64,000 bases of DNA from Companilactobacillus huachuanensis. Its GTDB lineage: Bacteria; Bacillota; Bacilli; Lactobacillales; Lactobacillaceae. The stretch lies in contig NZ_BJDF01000015.1 of NCBI RefSeq assembly GCF_005404815.1, forward strand, positions 26,212 through 90,211. The letters run 5' to 3'. The notes below the pieces were generated by a model that worked only from the letters and a program-made list of their open reading frames with translations, did not search any database and had not been told where the DNA came from. The number at the start of each line of letters is the position of its first letter. Positions within the stretch are counted from its first letter, which is position 1. The translations under genes were made by a program, and so were the position numbers. This document shows positions 35,331 through 43,764 of the stretch, one piece after another.

Positions 35331-36584
35331 ATTTCAATTCTAGATTTCTTTCTATTAATAGCAATTATTTCTATTTGGGGTACTTTAGTAATTAATTTAA
35401 TTTTAACAATTGCGGGCTACACTTGGTATTTGAAAGAATCACCAAAGCCTTCACCAGAGCTGCCAGATAAGCCGCCATTCGTTTCTATCTTAGTTCCAGC
35501 GCACAATGAAGGGATTGTTATTGTCAAAACAGTGTTATCTTTGCTTAGTTTTGATTATCCACAGGATAGGTATGAAATTATTGTTATTAATGATAATTCC
35601 AGCGACAATTCGGCACAGCTTTTGAGTAATCTACAAGATGAATTTACTAACAAGCGTCTTAAAGTGATTAATACTGACAAGACTAATGGTGGAAAGGGTA
35701 AATCCAATGCGTTAAATATAGGCTTGAAATATGCTAAAGGCAGTGTGATTTCCATTTATGATGCGGATAATACGCCAGAAGCACCAGCTTTAAGGATTTT
35801 AGTTGCCGAATTGTTGGCAAATGATAAATTAGCGGCAGTGATTGGAAAGTTCCGAACTCGTAATAAAAATGCCTCTTTACTAACGCGTTTTATCAATATT
35901 GAGACCTTATCCTTTCAATGGATGGCACAAGCAGGTCGACAACAACTATTTAAATTATGTACGATTCCAGGAACAAATTATGTTATTCGGCGTAGTGTGA
36001 TTGAAAAGGTTGGAGGCTGGGATGTTAAGGCATTGGCTGAAGATACTGAAATCAGTTTTCGAGTTTATCAAATGGGGTATCGAATTAAATTTCAACCTCG
36101 AGCGGTAACGTGGGAACAAGAACCACAAACGCTCGATGTTTGGTTTCATCAACGTAAACGGTGGGTCGAAGGAAATATTTATGTAATTGTAAAAAATGCC
36201 AAACTCTTATTTCAAAAAAAGGGACGACCTATTAGATTTGACTTGCTATACTTTTTGTCAGTTTACTTTTTACTGATGACTTCATTGATATTATCAGATA
36301 CAGTTTTTGTGTTGTCAGTTGCAGGAGTGGCCCATTCTGATTTACAAGGATTTAGTAATTCATTATGGCTTTTTGCAGTTGTCATGTTTGTAGCAAGTAC
36401 CTTTTTAACAATTACCACTGAAAAAGGTGAATTAACTTTTGGAAATTTCTTATTAATAATTTTTATGTACTTAGTTTATAGTCAAATGTGGCTAGCAGTA
36501 GCGGCATACGGAATGGTGGGGTATATTCGTGAACAAGTCTTTCATAAACAAGCAAAATGGTATAAGACCAAACGGTATCAATAA
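35331..36584 (+). CDS. Processive GT2 glycosyltransferase (cellulose/poly-N-acetylhexosamine synthase type)
   Basis: 417 aa if started at ATT 35331. AGGAGG (35318-35323) lies 7 bases before this ATT, and the region 35331-35429 encodes an in-frame membrane helix (FFLLIAIISIWGTLVINLIL) expected for the family. No ATG, GTG or TTG occurs between the upstream stop (35310) and TTG 35430, which would delete that helix. Catalytic motifs: SILVPAHNEGIVIVKTVLSL, ISIYDADNTPEAPA (DxD), LAEDTEISFRVYQ and the QRKRW box. Two to four C-terminal helices follow. No PilZ domain is present. It is the polymerising enzyme of the cluster, paired with the BcsB-like protein. Confidence 0.9.
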   Translation: MSILDFFLLIAIISIWGTLVINLILTIAGYTWYLKESPKPSPELPDKPPFVSILVPAHNEGIVIVKTVLSLLSFDYPQDRYEIIVINDNSSDNSAQLLSNLQDEFTNKRLKVINTDKTNGGKGKSNALNIGLKYAKGSVISIYDADNTPEAPALRILVAELLANDKLAAVIGKFRTRNKNASLLTRFINIETLSFQWMAQAGRQQLFKLCTIPGTNYVIRRSVIEKVGGWDVKALAEDTEISFRVYQMGYRIKFQPRAVTWEQEPQTLDVWFHQRKRWVEGNIYVIVKNAKLLFQKKGRPIRFDLLYFLSVYFLLMTSLILSDTVFVLSVAGVAHSDLQGFSNSLWLFAVVMFVASTFLTITTEKGELTFGNFLLIIFMYLVYSQMWLAVAAYGMVGYIREQVFHKQAKWYKTKRYQ

Positions 36585-37470
36585 GTTTATTTACGTGAGC
36601 TTACTGTTTATTTTGGGATGTTTAAGCTTTCTTTCTCAAAGTAATGTTGTTCATGCAGCTGACGAATATACATATGTTCAAGACTTTCAGAATGAAACGA
36701 CAACTCTATCGGGGAAATCTGTTCAGTCTAATATGTATTTTACAAAGATGGATTATTGGGACATTAAGAAGGCTACATTTAATCTTAATTTTCAAATTTC
36801 TCAATTGGCTTCAAGACAAACTTCAGATATCACTGTTTCAATTAATGGGGTAAAGTTTGATTCTTTTAGACCTAAGGATGAAACAGGTTCTCAGTCGCAA
36901 CAAATTGAGATACCGCTAAATCTATTAAGTGGCACTAATAAGATTCAAATTAATGGTCAAGTTTTAAATCAAGATGGTGACAAAAATTATCAGTTACAGC
37001 AAACACCTGCAAATTGGTTGACGATTAATCAGGGGTCGAATATAAATTTTGTGTACTCATTAAAACCTGCTGAAAATACTTTACATTCTTTCTATCATCA
37101 TTTTTCAGGGCAAGATACTGTTTCATTTCAGCATTCTAAGATTGTGACTAGCAATAACCCAAGCAATGATGAATTGACTGCAAGTATGATTGCTCTTTCA
37201 GGCGAATCACGTGTGATTTCAACTGATAACGATCAAGTTCATGTTGTAAAAATGAATAACATGCATCCTAACAAGAATGATTATCTGATGGTGGTGGCAA
37301 AGTATAGTAAATTGCCAGAAAATTTAAAGAAACAAGTCAGTCAAAATGATGTTAAGAATCAAGCTGTTATCAAAACTTATTACACTAATGATCGGTACTA
37401 TTTAATTGTTACGGCCCAAACGGGATCCTTGTTAAAAAAGCAGCTCGTTTTGTGGCAAATGAAGAGTTAA
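36529..37470 (+). CDS. BcsB-like cellulose-synthase-accessory protein, N-terminal part
   Basis: 313 aa from GTG 36529 (GGTGGGG 7 bases ahead), overlapping the GT2 gene by 56 bases. Signal sequence INKFIYVSLLFILGCLSFLS. The BcsB-type first module includes FNLNFQISQLASRQTSDITV, PLNLLSGTNKIQINGQV and a segment WLTINQGSNINF. The frame stops at 37470, but at 37434-37440 it contains the heptamer A AAA AAG; a -1 shift there continues into the next frame without a break (KKAARFVANEELMNE). Either translation shifts frame or the gene carries a one-base indel in the A run. Confidence 0.8.
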   Translation: MNKSFINKQNGIRPNGINKFIYVSLLFILGCLSFLSQSNVVHAADEYTYVQDFQNETTTLSGKSVQSNMYFTKMDYWDIKKATFNLNFQISQLASRQTSDITVSINGVKFDSFRPKDETGSQSQQIEIPLNLLSGTNKIQINGQVLNQDGDKNYQLQQTPANWLTINQGSNINFVYSLKPAENTLHSFYHHFSGQDTVSFQHSKIVTSNNPSNDELTASMIALSGESRVISTDNDQVHVVKMNNMHPNKNDYLMVVAKYSKLPENLKKQVSQNDVKNQAVIKTYYTNDRYYLIVTAQTGSLLKKQLVLWQMKS

Positions 37471-38654
37471 TGAATGAAACAGATAAGTCAACAGAATCAG
37501 TGGATGAGACTACGGATACGTTTACCTCGTCCTTACATGATAATGGGCATTATCAATTGACTAGTTCTGAAGATAACGTTCAAGGAGCAGGACATCGTGA
37601 AACCAGTTACTTTATAACTTTACCGAATGATCATACTAATATTAATGATTCATTGATTAAATTAAAGTTTCGTTATAGCAAAAATTTGAATTTTAATCGA
37701 GCTCTAGCTACGGTATATGTCAATAACACGATTGTTGGCAGTAAGAAATTGAGTTCCGAAAAAGCGGATGGTGATACTATGACTATCAGTGTCCCTCGTG
37801 GTATTGCTCTAGGAAACAGTTTTCAAGTTAGAATAGCGTTTGATTTGGAAATGCTCGATCAAAATACGTCTGATAATGCTGACACTCCTTGGGCTCAAGT
37901 AGAACCACAATCCAGCATCTATGTTAAGTCTGAGCGTGGGAATGATTTATTATTTAGTAACTACCCAACACTATTTATCAACAATCAAACTTACGATAAT
38001 CTGGCAGTTGTTATTCCGAAAAAATTAAATAATTATGATTTTCAAACATTAACGAACATCTTTAACTTAATTGGTAATTTTTCGAAAAGTAATACCGGAA
38101 AGATTCAGTTCTATACCGGCACGCCATCTAAGAATGTTTTGAGAAATAGTAATGTAATCGTTGTCGGGTCGCCAGAAAATAATCCAATGGTTAAGTCACT
38201 GAACTCGAAACTATACTTTAAGTATTCGAATAGTTTTAATAGAATAATTTCCAACGAAAAATTAAGCATTGAAAAGGATTATGGTAAAACTATCGGAACG
38301 GATCAATTATTAAGGTCTCCGTATAATGATAAAAAAGGTCTCTTAGTTGTAACTGGTCCTAGTTCCAAAGCTACATATTTAGCTTCAACGCAAATTAATT
38401 TTCAGAAGAATATCCAACAGTATAATGGCGATGCAATTATAGTGGATGCCAATAATGCACATTATAGTTATCGCTTTAAGAAGAACAAAGCAATTGATAA
38501 ATCACTCGACACTAAAAATTTTGTTAACCGTAATTCCCAATTATTAATTTATTTAGGATTCGCTATTGTGGCGTTAATCATGATAGGTATAGGCATTTTC
38601 TTGACTCTTAGAAAACAGAGCATAAATAACGGAGGGAATAAAAGTGGAAAATAA
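37452..38654 (+). CDS. BcsB-like protein, C-terminal part (reached by -1 frameshift)
   Basis: 400 aa from GTG 37452, but with no ribosome site; the frame is naturally continuous with the previous ORF after a -1 slip at A AAA AAG (37434-37440), giving a joined protein of about 708 aa, normal for BcsB. It contains the second carbohydrate-binding-like module (YFITLPNDHTNINDSLIKLK; RALATVYVNNTIVGSKKL), a domain LAVVIPKKLNNYDFQTLTNI, and a C-terminal membrane helix (LLIYLGFAIVALIMIGIGIF) that would contact the synthase. Confidence 0.78.
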   Translation: MANEELMNETDKSTESVDETTDTFTSSLHDNGHYQLTSSEDNVQGAGHRETSYFITLPNDHTNINDSLIKLKFRYSKNLNFNRALATVYVNNTIVGSKKLSSEKADGDTMTISVPRGIALGNSFQVRIAFDLEMLDQNTSDNADTPWAQVEPQSSIYVKSERGNDLLFSNYPTLFINNQTYDNLAVVIPKKLNNYDFQTLTNIFNLIGNFSKSNTGKIQFYTGTPSKNVLRNSNVIVVGSPENNPMVKSLNSKLYFKYSNSFNRIISNEKLSIEKDYGKTIGTDQLLRSPYNDKKGLLVVTGPSSKATYLASTQINFQKNIQQYNGDAIIVDANNAHYSYRFKKNKAIDKSLDTKNFVNRNSQLLIYLGFAIVALIMIGIGIFLTLRKQSINNGGNKSGK

Positions 38655-39498
38655 AGATGAAAGAAACTCCCTCTTTGCTGACATTGGTTTATTAATGTTT
38701 TTGGCGCTATTTGGAGCAACGGCAATATTGATGTCTTTGAGTGGGAACATTTTTCTTAATATAATTTATTTGTTCTGTACTATCGGATTATTGATGATGA
38801 CTTATTTTTTTGGTATTTTACCAAGTTTGATTTCCAATCTGACTTTTATTGCCATTCAAGCCGTAGTGATGATTTATCAATATTTGAATAAGACAACTGC
38901 AATTCCTTGGCAATTAAGCTTTTGGATGGTAGCTCCAATCTTACTTTCATTAGCACTTTATGAGATGACCAAGAATCAAATAGCTTTGCAAAAGTCTAAT
39001 GGTGAGCTACGGACAGCTTTAATTGAGCGTGGTGCATTTGATGAGCAAACGAATTTGCGTACTACAGTGGCTTACATTGAGGATATAGCCGTATTTGCAG
39101 AAACCAATCGTCGTTTTGAAATTCCTGTGACAACTGCCATAATCAAAATACGTTACTATGATGATTTGAAAAGGATGATGGGATCGAATCAGCTCCAACA
39201 TTTGTTAAAATTGACTACGGATTCGATTAAAGAGAAAACTAGAACTAATGATATTACTTATTTATTAAATAATGAGGATCCCACATGGGCGATACTTTTA
39301 TATACTAATAGCAAAGGTGCTGGAATTGCTACTCAGAGAATTAAAGAGGGCTTTGAGAAAAATGTTAAAGCTGACATTTCTTTGAATACAATGGCAATCT
39401 CGATGGTAGTTGGAATTGCCTCGTGGGATGGCGAAACAATGAAAACTCCATATGATTTAATGAATGCTGGAATACGTGAAACTCAGTATGATGTGTAG
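38644..39498 (+). CDS. Membrane protein with degenerate GGDEF domain
   Basis: 284 aa, GTG start behind GGAGGG, overlapping the BcsB-like stop. Four or so membrane helices (residues 12-100) precede a short coiled stretch and a GGDEF-type fold (ERGAFDEQTNLRTTVAYIED; TAIIKIRYYDDLKRMMGSNQ). At the position of the GG(D/E)EF signature the sequence is LLNNEDPTWAILL, so diguanylate cyclase activity is unlikely. It is the last gene of the exopolysaccharide cluster and may be a regulatory or structural partner of the synthase. Confidence 0.8.
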   Translation: MENKDERNSLFADIGLLMFLALFGATAILMSLSGNIFLNIIYLFCTIGLLMMTYFFGILPSLISNLTFIAIQAVVMIYQYLNKTTAIPWQLSFWMVAPILLSLALYEMTKNQIALQKSNGELRTALIERGAFDEQTNLRTTVAYIEDIAVFAETNRRFEIPVTTAIIKIRYYDDLKRMMGSNQLQHLLKLTTDSIKEKTRTNDITYLLNNEDPTWAILLYTNSKGAGIATQRIKEGFEKNVKADISLNTMAISMVVGIASWDGETMKTPYDLMNAGIRETQYDV

Positions 39499-39526
39499 AC
39501 CAAAGCACAATTTTTTTCGATTAAAA

Positions 39527-39571
39527 CAAATAGGCACCGTAAATCCAGAATCGGATTTACGGTGCCTATTT
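39527..39571. terminator. Terminator-like hairpin after the exopolysaccharide cluster
   Basis: AAATAGGCACCGTAAATCC pairs with GGATTTACGGTGCCTATTT, a perfect 19-bp stem with only a short T run. The design is the same as the hairpin at 7787. Confidence 0.78.
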
Positions 39572-39608
39572 AATGCTCGAAAGTTGACCTTAATTGGTCA
39601 TACTCTCT

Positions 39609-39764
39609 TTAATGATTGATGATAAGTAAAAAAATCGCAAAAAAGATAACATCCAGAATGGCCGACCATTCGTACCATTTATCTGGTCTATTAAATTCAA
39701 CTGTGTTATGCCCCCGTTTACGAGGGTTCCACGACGGATATTCTTTTTTGGACATGTTCTTCAT
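39609..39764 (-). CDS. 51-residue small membrane protein
   Basis: From the ATG ending at 39764, the protein runs MKNMSKKEYPSWNPRKRGHN through VEFNRPDKWYEWSAIL to a single hydrophobic helix, DVIFFAIFLLIINH. AAGGAG lies about 10 bases ahead. It is a tail-anchored type small protein with a basic, aromatic N-terminus. No family recognised. It stands alone, converging with the exopolysaccharide cluster. Confidence 0.65.
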   Translation of the reverse strand: MKNMSKKEYPSWNPRKRGHNTVEFNRPDKWYEWSAILDVIFFAIFLLIINH

Positions 39765-39951
39765 TTTGCATCTTCTCCTTAATTTCTGTACTTAGAGTAT
39801 AGCGGGAATTACAAAAATTTGCCACCCAAAAAGTCTTTTTGGGGAATAATTATTAAAAAGAAAGGGCTTGCATTTTAATAAATAAAGAATATACTTTCAT
39901 TTATTATCCGTTGAGCAGATATAAAGAAATAATTAATGGGGAGGTAGACAA

Positions 39952-40074
39952 ATGAAGTATCGTGTAGAATTAAATACAAAATCTCAGTTGTTTACTGTTG
40001 AAGATAAAAACACTCATGTTTTTGCTGATGGTAAAACAATTGAAGAGGCTGTCGGGAAATTAAAGATGGTTTAA
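39952..40074 (+). CDS. 40-residue small protein
   Basis: ATG 39952 follows GGGGAGG. The product (MKYRVELNTKSQLFTVEDKN ... THVFADGKTIEEAVGKLKMV) is soluble and reads like a tiny beta-beta-alpha fold reminiscent of HicB-like mini-domains. It is followed by its own terminator. Its function is unknown. Confidence 0.6.
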   Translation: MKYRVELNTKSQLFTVEDKNTHVFADGKTIEEAVGKLKMV

Positions 40075-40130
40075 TTAAAGTTTATTTAGAAGATCGAACA
40101 AATACATGTTCAAATTTTATCATTATGGTA

Positions 40131-40180
40131 AAAACGACGCAGAAGCCAATTTTAATTTTGGATTCTACGTCGTTTTTTTT
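40131..40180 (+). terminator. Terminator after the 40-residue gene
   Basis: AAAACGACG..AGAA..CCAA pairs with TTGG..TTCT..CGTCGTTTT, followed by T residues. The 260 bases after it (40181-40443) hold nothing I can identify beyond AT-rich sequence. Confidence 0.88.
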
Positions 40181-40443
40181 TATGTGTGGCTAAATGTTGT
40201 AAGTATTAATTGACCATAGAATTGGAGTTAAGCAGACCACTTCTGAAACACTATCAATCTGTGACTTAGCAATATAATTGTTGAATATTTATGATTCAAA
40301 TCAAAAATAAATCCATAATAAAATACATTTAATTACATTATTTTTAATTCAAAAACCGTATTGTATTCGTTCTCAAAATAGTAGAAAATAAGGAAATATT
40401 TTCAAGCCACAAACTAGTTGAACTTGTTGCAGAGGAGACGAGT

Positions 40444-40992
40444 ATGAATAATACGGATGAAAAAATTCAAACGGCCTTATTGGTGTTAATGAAGGAAAAG
40501 AGTTTGGAAGAAATCACAATCATGGCAATTGCTGAGTACAGCAAAATAAATCGAACGACAGTTTATCGTCATTACGTTAATAAATTGGCCATTTTGGAAG
40601 CAATTGAAAATGATATTTTAAATGGATTGGATAAGATTGATCAATGCGGAATTAATGAAGCAGATGATAGGTCTCATGTTTTGAAGGTCTTGGAATCGGT
40701 TAATGAAAAGCGTGCTATAATTACTATTTTATTGAGTCCTAATGGAGATTCAAAGTTTTATGATAATTTTGTCAATTTTTTAACTGCTAAAGGTTTAAAG
40801 ACGATTGAGGATTCTCATCGTTTTAATGGATTGGACAGCAGACAGAAGGAATTATTGGCACAATATATTTCATCAGCCTTATTGGGATTAGTGAAGTACT
40901 GGCTGAGCCATCCTGAAATGAGTGTTGAAGAATTGGATACTTTTTTTGAAAAACTTTTCCGAAAAGGGATTAGTTGTTTTACCGCGCATTAA
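40444..40992 (+). CDS. TetR-family transcriptional regulator
   Basis: 182 aa, ribosome site GAGGAG about 8 bases ahead. HTH: LEEITIMAIAEYSKINRTTV followed by YRHYVNKLAILEAIEND, typical of the DhaS-like/TetR_C_7 subgroup with a helical C-terminus (FEKLFRKGISCF). There is no adjacent target gene and no terminator is visible. Shortly downstream at 41007-41030 is a fragment of a structured repeat. Confidence 0.88.
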   Translation: MNNTDEKIQTALLVLMKEKSLEEITIMAIAEYSKINRTTVYRHYVNKLAILEAIENDILNGLDKIDQCGINEADDRSHVLKVLESVNEKRAIITILLSPNGDSKFYDNFVNFLTAKGLKTIEDSHRFNGLDSRQKELLAQYISSALLGLVKYWLSHPEMSVEELDTFFEKLFRKGISCFTAH

Positions 40993-41006
40993 AGAGCCAA
41001 TTGAGT

Positions 41007-41030
41007 ATTCCGTTTCCAGATGGGAAATGT
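41007..41030 (-). repeat. Structured repeat remnant
   Basis: TATTCCGTTTCCAGATGGG reproduces the ATGCCGTTTCCAGAGCTGAG border in the minus orientation; the rest is missing. Confidence 0.5.
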
Positions 41031-41093
41031 TGGAGTGTTAATTTGAATGTGGATTTGGAAATTTTTAAATATTAATAAAATAATTTTCTTGCA

Positions 41094-41126
41094 TAAAAAA
41101 AGTGCTAGTCAATTATGACTAGCACT
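41094..41126 (-). terminator. Minus-strand terminator downstream of tRNA-Gly
   Basis: AGTGCTAGTCA/TGACTAGCACT with a run of T on the minus strand. Between this and the tRNA (41127-41281) lies a gene-free stretch in which the minus strand reads GGAGCCACAAGAGAGCCACA, a pattern I associate with integrase-adjacent att regions; this is only suggestive of a lost integrated element. Confidence 0.7.
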
Positions 41127-41281
41127 AAGAACGGCTCCCACGTTCCATTTATTTTATTGTTCTGTGGCTCTCTTGTGGCTCCAATAAGTCACAAATATTC
41201 ATAATACATAGTAACTTTAAAATCAAAAATGCCGATATACCAACGTTTTGGAACACATAACAAACCATAAGAAACTCTATA

Positions 41282-41352
41282 AGCGAACTACGAGAATCGA
41301 ACTCGCGACACTAGCTTGGGAAGCTCGTATTTTACCATTAGACTAAGTTCGC
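41282..41352 (-). tRNA. tRNA-Gly (anticodon CCC)
   Basis: On the minus strand: acceptor GCGAACT/AGTTCGC, D arm TAGTCTAATGGTA, anticodon loop TTCCCAA (anticodon CCC), T arm GAGTTCGATTCTC, discriminator T. CCA is not encoded. The short D loop with AATGGT is typical of bacterial glycine tRNAs. Confidence 0.93.
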
Positions 41353-41517
41353 ATTTCATAACCCTTTTATTATACAATATTTTGTTTCAAAAAGATAAAG
41401 TTTATTTAAAATTGTTCTGCTAATTTACAATATAAATTGATTTTTGGTTTTCATTACCATAAAATCAAGAGTGGTGATAGATTTCTATCAATAAATTGCT
41501 TCAAGGAGAAGATTATA

Positions 41518-42000
41518 ATGAAAAAAACATTGGTTACTTTATTGGCCGCTGTTTCATTAATGGGTGGTTTTGCTACAGTTGCTACTGGTTGCTCAAATAC
41601 AAACAGTACTAAACAAGTAGAACAACATTCTGCTAAAAAGATTACAAAAGCTGAAATAAAGAATCACGATTACGTTGGTGTAAGTGACGGGAACAAGGAT
41701 GAATACTTAACGTTCTTTACTGGTAAGGATCACAAGACAGTTCAATTTGTTCGTGTCGCAAAAAATGGTTCAAAGACAGTTATTTCTGACTTTAAGAAAT
41801 CTAAGTTAGTTATGTACAAGAAAGATCCCAAGAAGTTTAAGATCGACGGTTTCAGAGTTATGAGAGAACCTGACTTCAACAACTGGACTTTCGTTAAGGT
41901 TGGCAAAACAACTATCAAAACTCCTGATGGCAAAAAATGGAAATTATACAACGGTACACACAAGCAAGCAGTTAAGGCTGTTCAAAAGAACGGTAAATAA
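41518..42000 (+). CDS. Small secreted lipoprotein
   Basis: 160 aa from ATG 41518, behind AAGGAGAAG; the frame upstream is non-coding. Signal peptide with lipobox (LLAAVSLMGGFATVATGC), then a basic Lys-rich beta domain (NHDYVGVSDGNKDEYLTFF; DGFRVMREPDFNNWTFVKVG). No named family is recognised. It stands alone with its own terminator and is a surface-anchored lipoprotein of unknown role. Confidence 0.82.
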   Translation: MKKTLVTLLAAVSLMGGFATVATGCSNTNSTKQVEQHSAKKITKAEIKNHDYVGVSDGNKDEYLTFFTGKDHKTVQFVRVAKNGSKTVISDFKKSKLVMYKKDPKKFKIDGFRVMREPDFNNWTFVKVGKTTIKTPDGKKWKLYNGTHKQAVKAVQKNGK

Positions 42001-42009
42001 TGTAATGTA

Positions 42010-42040
42010 AGGAGCGACAAGTAATTGTCGCTCTTTTTTT
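42010..42040 (+). terminator. Terminator after the lipoprotein gene
   Basis: GGAGCGACAA/TTGTCGCTC followed by seven or more T. Confidence 0.93.
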
Positions 42041-42156
42041 GTACTCAACTTTCAAATAAGAATAGGCTTATAAAACGATAATCTTTTTTTAATAAGTAAT
42101 TGAAGCAAATAAATCTTACAATATCGGCAATTTAGAAAAATAAATTCATCCAGGCC

Positions 42157-42188
42157 ATTCAATTATTTTTATGAATGGTCTTTTTTTG
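42157..42188 (+). terminator. Second terminator-like hairpin in the gap before arcA
   Basis: GGCCATTCA/TGAATGGTC with seven T. No ORF precedes it, so it may end a short untranslated transcript or back up the terminator at 42010. Confidence 0.65.
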
Positions 42189-42213
42189 ATTCTATTTTGA
42201 TTTTTTTATTGCG

Positions 42214-42261
42214 CAAAATATTGTAAATTGGCTTATTTCAGAAAGCACTTGCAATATTTTG
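42214..42261. promoter_or_regulatory. Perfect 10-bp inverted repeat upstream of arcA
   Basis: CAAAATATTG (42214-42223) and CAATATTTTG (42252-42261) are separated by 28 bases. It may be a dyad operator for a regulator of the arginine deiminase operon; it resembles neither a cre nor an ARG box convincingly. Confidence 0.35.
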
Positions 42262-42395
42262 TCTGCTATTTTACGTATTTTAAAAATTTATTTTTGATTA
42301 AAAATTTTTTAATTAGTTCTATCCCTTGTCAGATATGGCGCCAATCGTGGTTGATTGTAAAATTAAAATATATATATCATGGAGTAAATTAGTTA

Positions 42396-42433
42396 TGAAA
42401 CCGCTTGCAAAAGATATACCTGTCCGATATAGT
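42396..42433 (+). promoter_or_regulatory. arcA promoter overlapped by a cre site
   Basis: TTGCAA (42405-42410) and TATAGT (42428-42433) are 17 bp apart. TGAAACCGCTTGCA (42396-42409) fits the cre consensus with one mismatch and covers the -35. Carbon catabolite repression of the operon by CcpA is expected, as known for arc operons of lactic acid bacteria. Confidence 0.75.
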
Positions 42434-42474
42434 AGATGTCGGTAACGGAATTCAAAATTAAGGAGTGATTTTTT

Positions 42475-43704
42475 ATGACAAAACCAATCCATGTTACTTC
42501 AGAAATTGGGAAATTAGATGTAGTGATGTTGAAACGTCCAGGACAGGAAGTTGAAAACATTACACCCGACACAATGCCCCGACTATTGTTCGATGACATC
42601 CCATATTTACCAATTGCCCAAAAGGAACATGATAACTTTGCACAGATTTTGAGAGATAACGGAACAGAAGTCCTTTATCTTGATGATTTAGCAGCCGAGG
42701 CTATCGATGCCGGAAACATCAAAGATGCTTTCGTTGAAAAGATGCTTCGTGAATCTGATTATGCTACTGGTGCCGATCATGACGCATTGAAGGAATTCTT
42801 GATGAGTCTCGACACACCAGCTTTAGTAAATCAATTGATGATCGGTGTTCGTAAGAATGACATTGACTTTACCCCGACAGACCTTGTCAGTGCCGCTGAA
42901 GACTCAGATTATCCATTCTTCATGGATCCTATGCCAAACCTCTATTTCACTAGAGATCCGGCAGCTTCAATTGGTGAAGGATTAAGTATTAACCATATGA
43001 CTTTCGCTGCAAGACAACGTGAATCAATGTTTATGGAAGCTATTATTGATCATCACCCACGTTTTGCTGACAAAGGATTACATGTATGGCGCGACAGAAA
43101 CCACACACACCGTATCGAAGGTGGAGACGAATTAGTACTTAGTGATCATGTCTTAGCAATTGGTGTTTCTCAAAGAACATCAGCAACTGCTATTCAAGAT
43201 ATTGCTAGAAATCTCTTTGCTGAAGGCACATACGATACAGTTGTTGCTATCAGAATTCCACATAACCACGCTATGATGCATTTGGACACTGTATTTACAA
43301 TGATCAACTATGATCAATTTACAGTTCACCCAGGTATTCTTGGCGAAGGTGGCAAGATTGATACATGGACGATCCATCCAACTAAAGATGGTGATTTGAC
43401 TATGGAACACAGTCAAGACTTGAAGGGTGTACTAAAGAAGGTACTTAACCTAGATGACCTTGACTTGATTCCAACAGGTAACGGTGATCCAATCATTGCA
43501 CCTAGAGAACAATGGAACGATGGTTCTAACACTTTGGCAATCGCACCAGGTGTCGTAGTTACTTATGATAGAAACTACGTATCTAACGAAATTCTTAGAC
43601 AACACGGCTTGAAGGTATTGGAGACAGTATCAAGTGAATTATCACGTGGTCGTGGGGGCCCTCGTTGTATGAGTATGCCATTAGTTCGTGAGGACTTAAA
43701 ATAG
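42475..43704 (+). CDS. arcA: Arginine deiminase
   Basis: 409 aa, ribosome site AAGGAG at 42461. It converts arginine to citrulline and ammonia. Motifs: [60 protein letters not shown] and the catalytic Cys in [11 protein letters not shown] near the C-terminus. First gene of the operon arcA-arcB-arcD-arcT-arcC, which yields ATP and raises pH by ammonia release. The promoter carries a cre. Confidence 0.98.
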   Translation: MTKPIHVTSEIGKLDVVMLKRPGQEVENITPDTMPRLLFDDIPYLPIAQKEHDNFAQILRDNGTEVLYLDDLAAEAIDAGNIKDAFVEKMLRESDYATGADHDALKEFLMSLDTPALVNQLMIGVRKNDIDFTPTDLVSAAEDSDYPFFMDPMPNLYFTRDPAASIGEGLSINHMTFAARQRESMFMEAIIDHHPRFADKGLHVWRDRNHTHRIEGGDELVLSDHVLAIGVSQRTSATAIQDIARNLFAEGTYDTVVAIRIPHNHAMMHLDTVFTMINYDQFTVHPGILGEGGKIDTWTIHPTKDGDLTMEHSQDLKGVLKKVLNLDDLDLIPTGNGDPIIAPREQWNDGSNTLAIAPGVVVTYDRNYVSNEILRQHGLKVLETVSSELSRGRGGPRCMSMPLVREDLK

Positions 43705-43764
43705 TTTTAATATAATTAGAACTAAGTGATAAACTAATTCTAATACTCACTAGGAGGAATGATT

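Noticed and set aside
42041..42395. Hidden gene between the lipoprotein and arcA
   Set aside because: No open frame of useful length with a ribosome site; only hairpin 42157-42188, the dyad and the promoter are seen.
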